From Nitrospirales bacterium (GTDB lineage: Bacteria > Nitrospirota > Nitrospiria > Nitrospirales > UBA2166): a DNA stretch of 5,544 nucleotides. The DNA is taken from positions 1-5,544 of the forward strand of contig JAJDBL010000430.1 in NCBI GenBank assembly GCA_029261375.1. Reading direction: 5' to 3'. Both the position numbers and the translations under genes were made by a program. The stretch's first letter is position 1, and each line of letters opens with the position of its first letter. Below are positions 4,100-5,544 of the stretch, one piece after another. Under the pieces are notes generated by a model. The model was not told the DNA's origin. It was given only the letters and a program-made list of their open reading frames with translations, and did no database searches.

Positions 4100-5544
4100 T
4101 TACCCAAACGGAATGACGTTTCTGAAGTCGAGGATTTCAGTACAGAGGCGCTCCAAGCTGCTGGAACGTTTCCCGTCGTCCCATGCAAAGGCAAGACTCG
4201 CCCCTATATGGAGAGAGTTCTTTTTTAGACCACCAGCATGACCGTAGAGATTATCTGCTGCTCCGCGGTACTTCGCCCATGCCTCATTGCCAATCTCTTC
4301 TTCGATAATCGAAGTAATATCTGAGTGCCACATAGTAAAGCCCTTCCCCCATATTGTCGCGTGAGGGAATGGGCTTTCCTCTGGTGTTTTGACAAGAGAA
4401 AGCAGCGCTCTATTATCTTTCTCATGCTTTGCCTTGCTGCCACTCTTATCTGGTTTGTCCGCATCAGAATCGAAAACGAGGTGGGTAGGAATCTTCATAT
4501 GCTTGCTGATTACTAAGGGCCTTAGTAGCTCACTTTTTCCGTTGGCCGGGACAATGTGACATCCTATCCGTCGAAACTCGTCTGACTGGTCGAGAAGATT
4601 GAAGTAGGCAAGTAGGTAGGCTACGTCCTCAAGACCTTCGACTAGAATGAGCCGACGCGTGAAGAACATCTCATTAAGGGCTGGTTGCAAAGCCTGATGC
4701 ACCTTAGCAAGAGCTCCTTCAGGTTTGGCAGGCAGCTCGCCAGTAGCAGCGGCAACGGCATCGGCTATTTCCGTAAACGACATATGACAGACAGATGAAC
4801 ACGGGCTGTGAGTGTCTTTACGGACCATTCGAACGTCTTCGAACCCTTCACCTGACACGAACCACGGGTTGTGAGTAGAGACGACAACCTGCGAATTTCC
4901 GAGACTGAGCTTGTTCAGAACGGAGGAAAGATGACGCGCCTGAGGTGGATGCTGATAGAGTTCCGGTTCCTCGCACGCGAGAATAAGAGTGGGAGTTTCA
5001 ACAGCGTCTGTACCGGAGAGCTCTTGCAAAAGCGCAAGAAGATAAGAACGTTGAAGGCCATGACCAAATCGTGCAAGCTCACCTTCAAAGGCCCCTTCGC
5101 CAGCAAGAATGTGAGCCCATGGCTCTTCGACACGCACAGACTTATCCTGATCCTGCTTCCATTGAAGCCGCAATCGCGCATCCGGGTGTGCCCATTCAGA
5201 GAGCCGAGTCTGAAGAGATTCAGAGATGTCGTCGAGGATGTGCTGATTACCGTCTAAGAGATCCTGATACTGCTTTTGCATTTTCGCTCGCAAACTCTTT
5301 ATCGACTCGTCGAAGTTGGTCTTGGAACGCACAGTACGCGCAAGAAGTTTTCCGAGTGCAGAGTTGCGTGCTTCTACCTGTTCGGAAGTAGCATCTTTAA
5401 CGGCTGGTACATAGACCCATTGAATGTGTTTGGCGAGCCGGTTTTTGCCTTTTGAAAACCCATAAAACTGATCCTCGCTTGGGATGAGTTTACATTCTTT
5501 CGGTCGATCTGTTTCGTAGTTACGCAAAGCCTGCACCATAGCCT
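4100..5544 (-). CDS. OLD-family ATP-dependent nuclease, ATPase plus TOPRIM (partial, N-terminus beyond window)
   Basis: The frame enters from the right edge and ends at TAA 4100-4102, giving about 480 C-terminal residues; the family is usually 550-700. Numbering from the internal Met at 5539, the ATPase half shows HIQWVYVPAVKDA (38-50), a helical charged insert (about 55-130), the signature-like region FGHGLQRSYLLALL (158-171), Walker B TLILACEEPELYQHP (184-198) and an H-loop VVVSTHNPWFV (218-228). The TOPRIM half follows: RLILVEGLEDVAYLLAYF (296-313) with the catalytic-type E301, then HIVPANGKSELL, then HLVFDSDADKPDK (353-365) with the DxD metal ligands. The order ABC ATPase then TOPRIM defines OLD nucleases, which include P2 OLD and Gabija GajA. 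Walker A must lie outside the window, so the Met at 5539 is not the true start. A phage-defence role is likely but inferred. No UvrD/GajB-like gene is visible on the downstream side. Confidence 0.88.
   Translation of the reverse strand, partial: AMVQALRNYETDRPKECKLIPSEDQFYGFSKGKNRLAKHIQWVYVPAVKDATSEQVEARNSALGKLLARTVRSKTNFDESIKSLRAKMQKQYQDLLDGNQHILDDISESLQTRLSEWAHPDARLRLQWKQDQDKSVRVEEPWAHILAGEGAFEGELARFGHGLQRSYLLALLQELSGTDAVETPTLILACEEPELYQHPPQARHLSSVLNKLSLGNSQVVVSTHNPWFVSGEGFEDVRMVRKDTHSPCSSVCHMSFTEIADAVAAATGELPAKPEGALAKVHQALQPALNEMFFTRRLILVEGLEDVAYLLAYFNLLDQSDEFRRIGCHIVPANGKSELLRPLVISKHMKIPTHLVFDSDADKPDKSGSKAKHEKDNRALLSLVKTPEESPFPHATIWGKGFTMWHSDITSIIEEEIGNEAWAKYRGAADNLYGHAGGLKKNSLHIGASLAFAWDDGKRSSSLERLCTEILDFRNVIPFG

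Noticed and set aside
4871..5257. 128-codon plus-strand frame inside the nuclease gene
   Set aside because: It is antisense to well-supported OLD-family coding sequence with intact motifs.
1..5544. CRISPR array, tRNA or rRNA
   Set aside because: I saw no regularly spaced repeats and no tRNA or rRNA signatures on either strand.

Overview
The window is about 5.5 kb of bacterial chromosome. A two-component and STAS signalling cluster occupies the left half. A dead insertion sequence and the 3' part of a defence-type nuclease gene occupy the right half. No rRNA, tRNA or other taxonomic marker is present. The mix of CheY-like regulators, STAS proteins and a TenA/PqqC-like di-metal oxidase resembles Nitrospirota (Nitrospira-like) genomes, but this is an impression from gene content only.

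Left part (1-1061, all plus strand): the last 30 residues of a receiver domain, probably the end of a hybrid histidine kinase, are followed by two tandem single-domain response regulators. The two regulators are clear paralogues that arose by local duplication, and each has a ribosome binding site. A 372-base stretch without a convincing gene follows (1062-1433); it holds only hairpins.

Middle part (1434-3126): two STAS-domain (anti-sigma factor antagonist-like) genes are transcribed divergently from a 184-base intergenic region. The minus-strand copy has lost the serine that is normally phosphorylated; the plus-strand copy keeps it. The plus-strand STAS gene overlaps by ATGA with a heme-oxygenase-fold di-metal oxidase gene of the TenA/PqqC/CADD/UndA superfamily. 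That gene carries one extra base near 2886. The frameshift removes the C-terminal HxxxDxxH metal-binding motif unless it is an assembly error or is bypassed.

Right part (3127-5544): a degenerate IS6-family element lies immediately after the oxidase stop codon. Its minus-strand transposase has at least two internal stops and a D-to-E change at the second catalytic acid. The right end of the element runs into a small minus-strand reading frame, which it appears to truncate. Upstream of that frame on the minus strand is the C-terminal ~480 residues of an OLD-family ATP-dependent nuclease: an ABC-type ATPase with Walker B and H-loop followed by a TOPRIM domain. Its N-terminus and Walker A lie beyond the right edge. 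Proteins of this class include the phage-defence nucleases OLD and GajA, so the right side looks like accessory, horizontally mobile DNA.

How the genes may work together (inference): the kinase tail and two receivers suggest a phosphorelay, and the STAS pair suggests partner switching. No anti-sigma kinase, phosphatase or sigma factor is visible here to connect them. The coupling of a STAS protein to a di-metal oxidase gene is the most distinctive arrangement.
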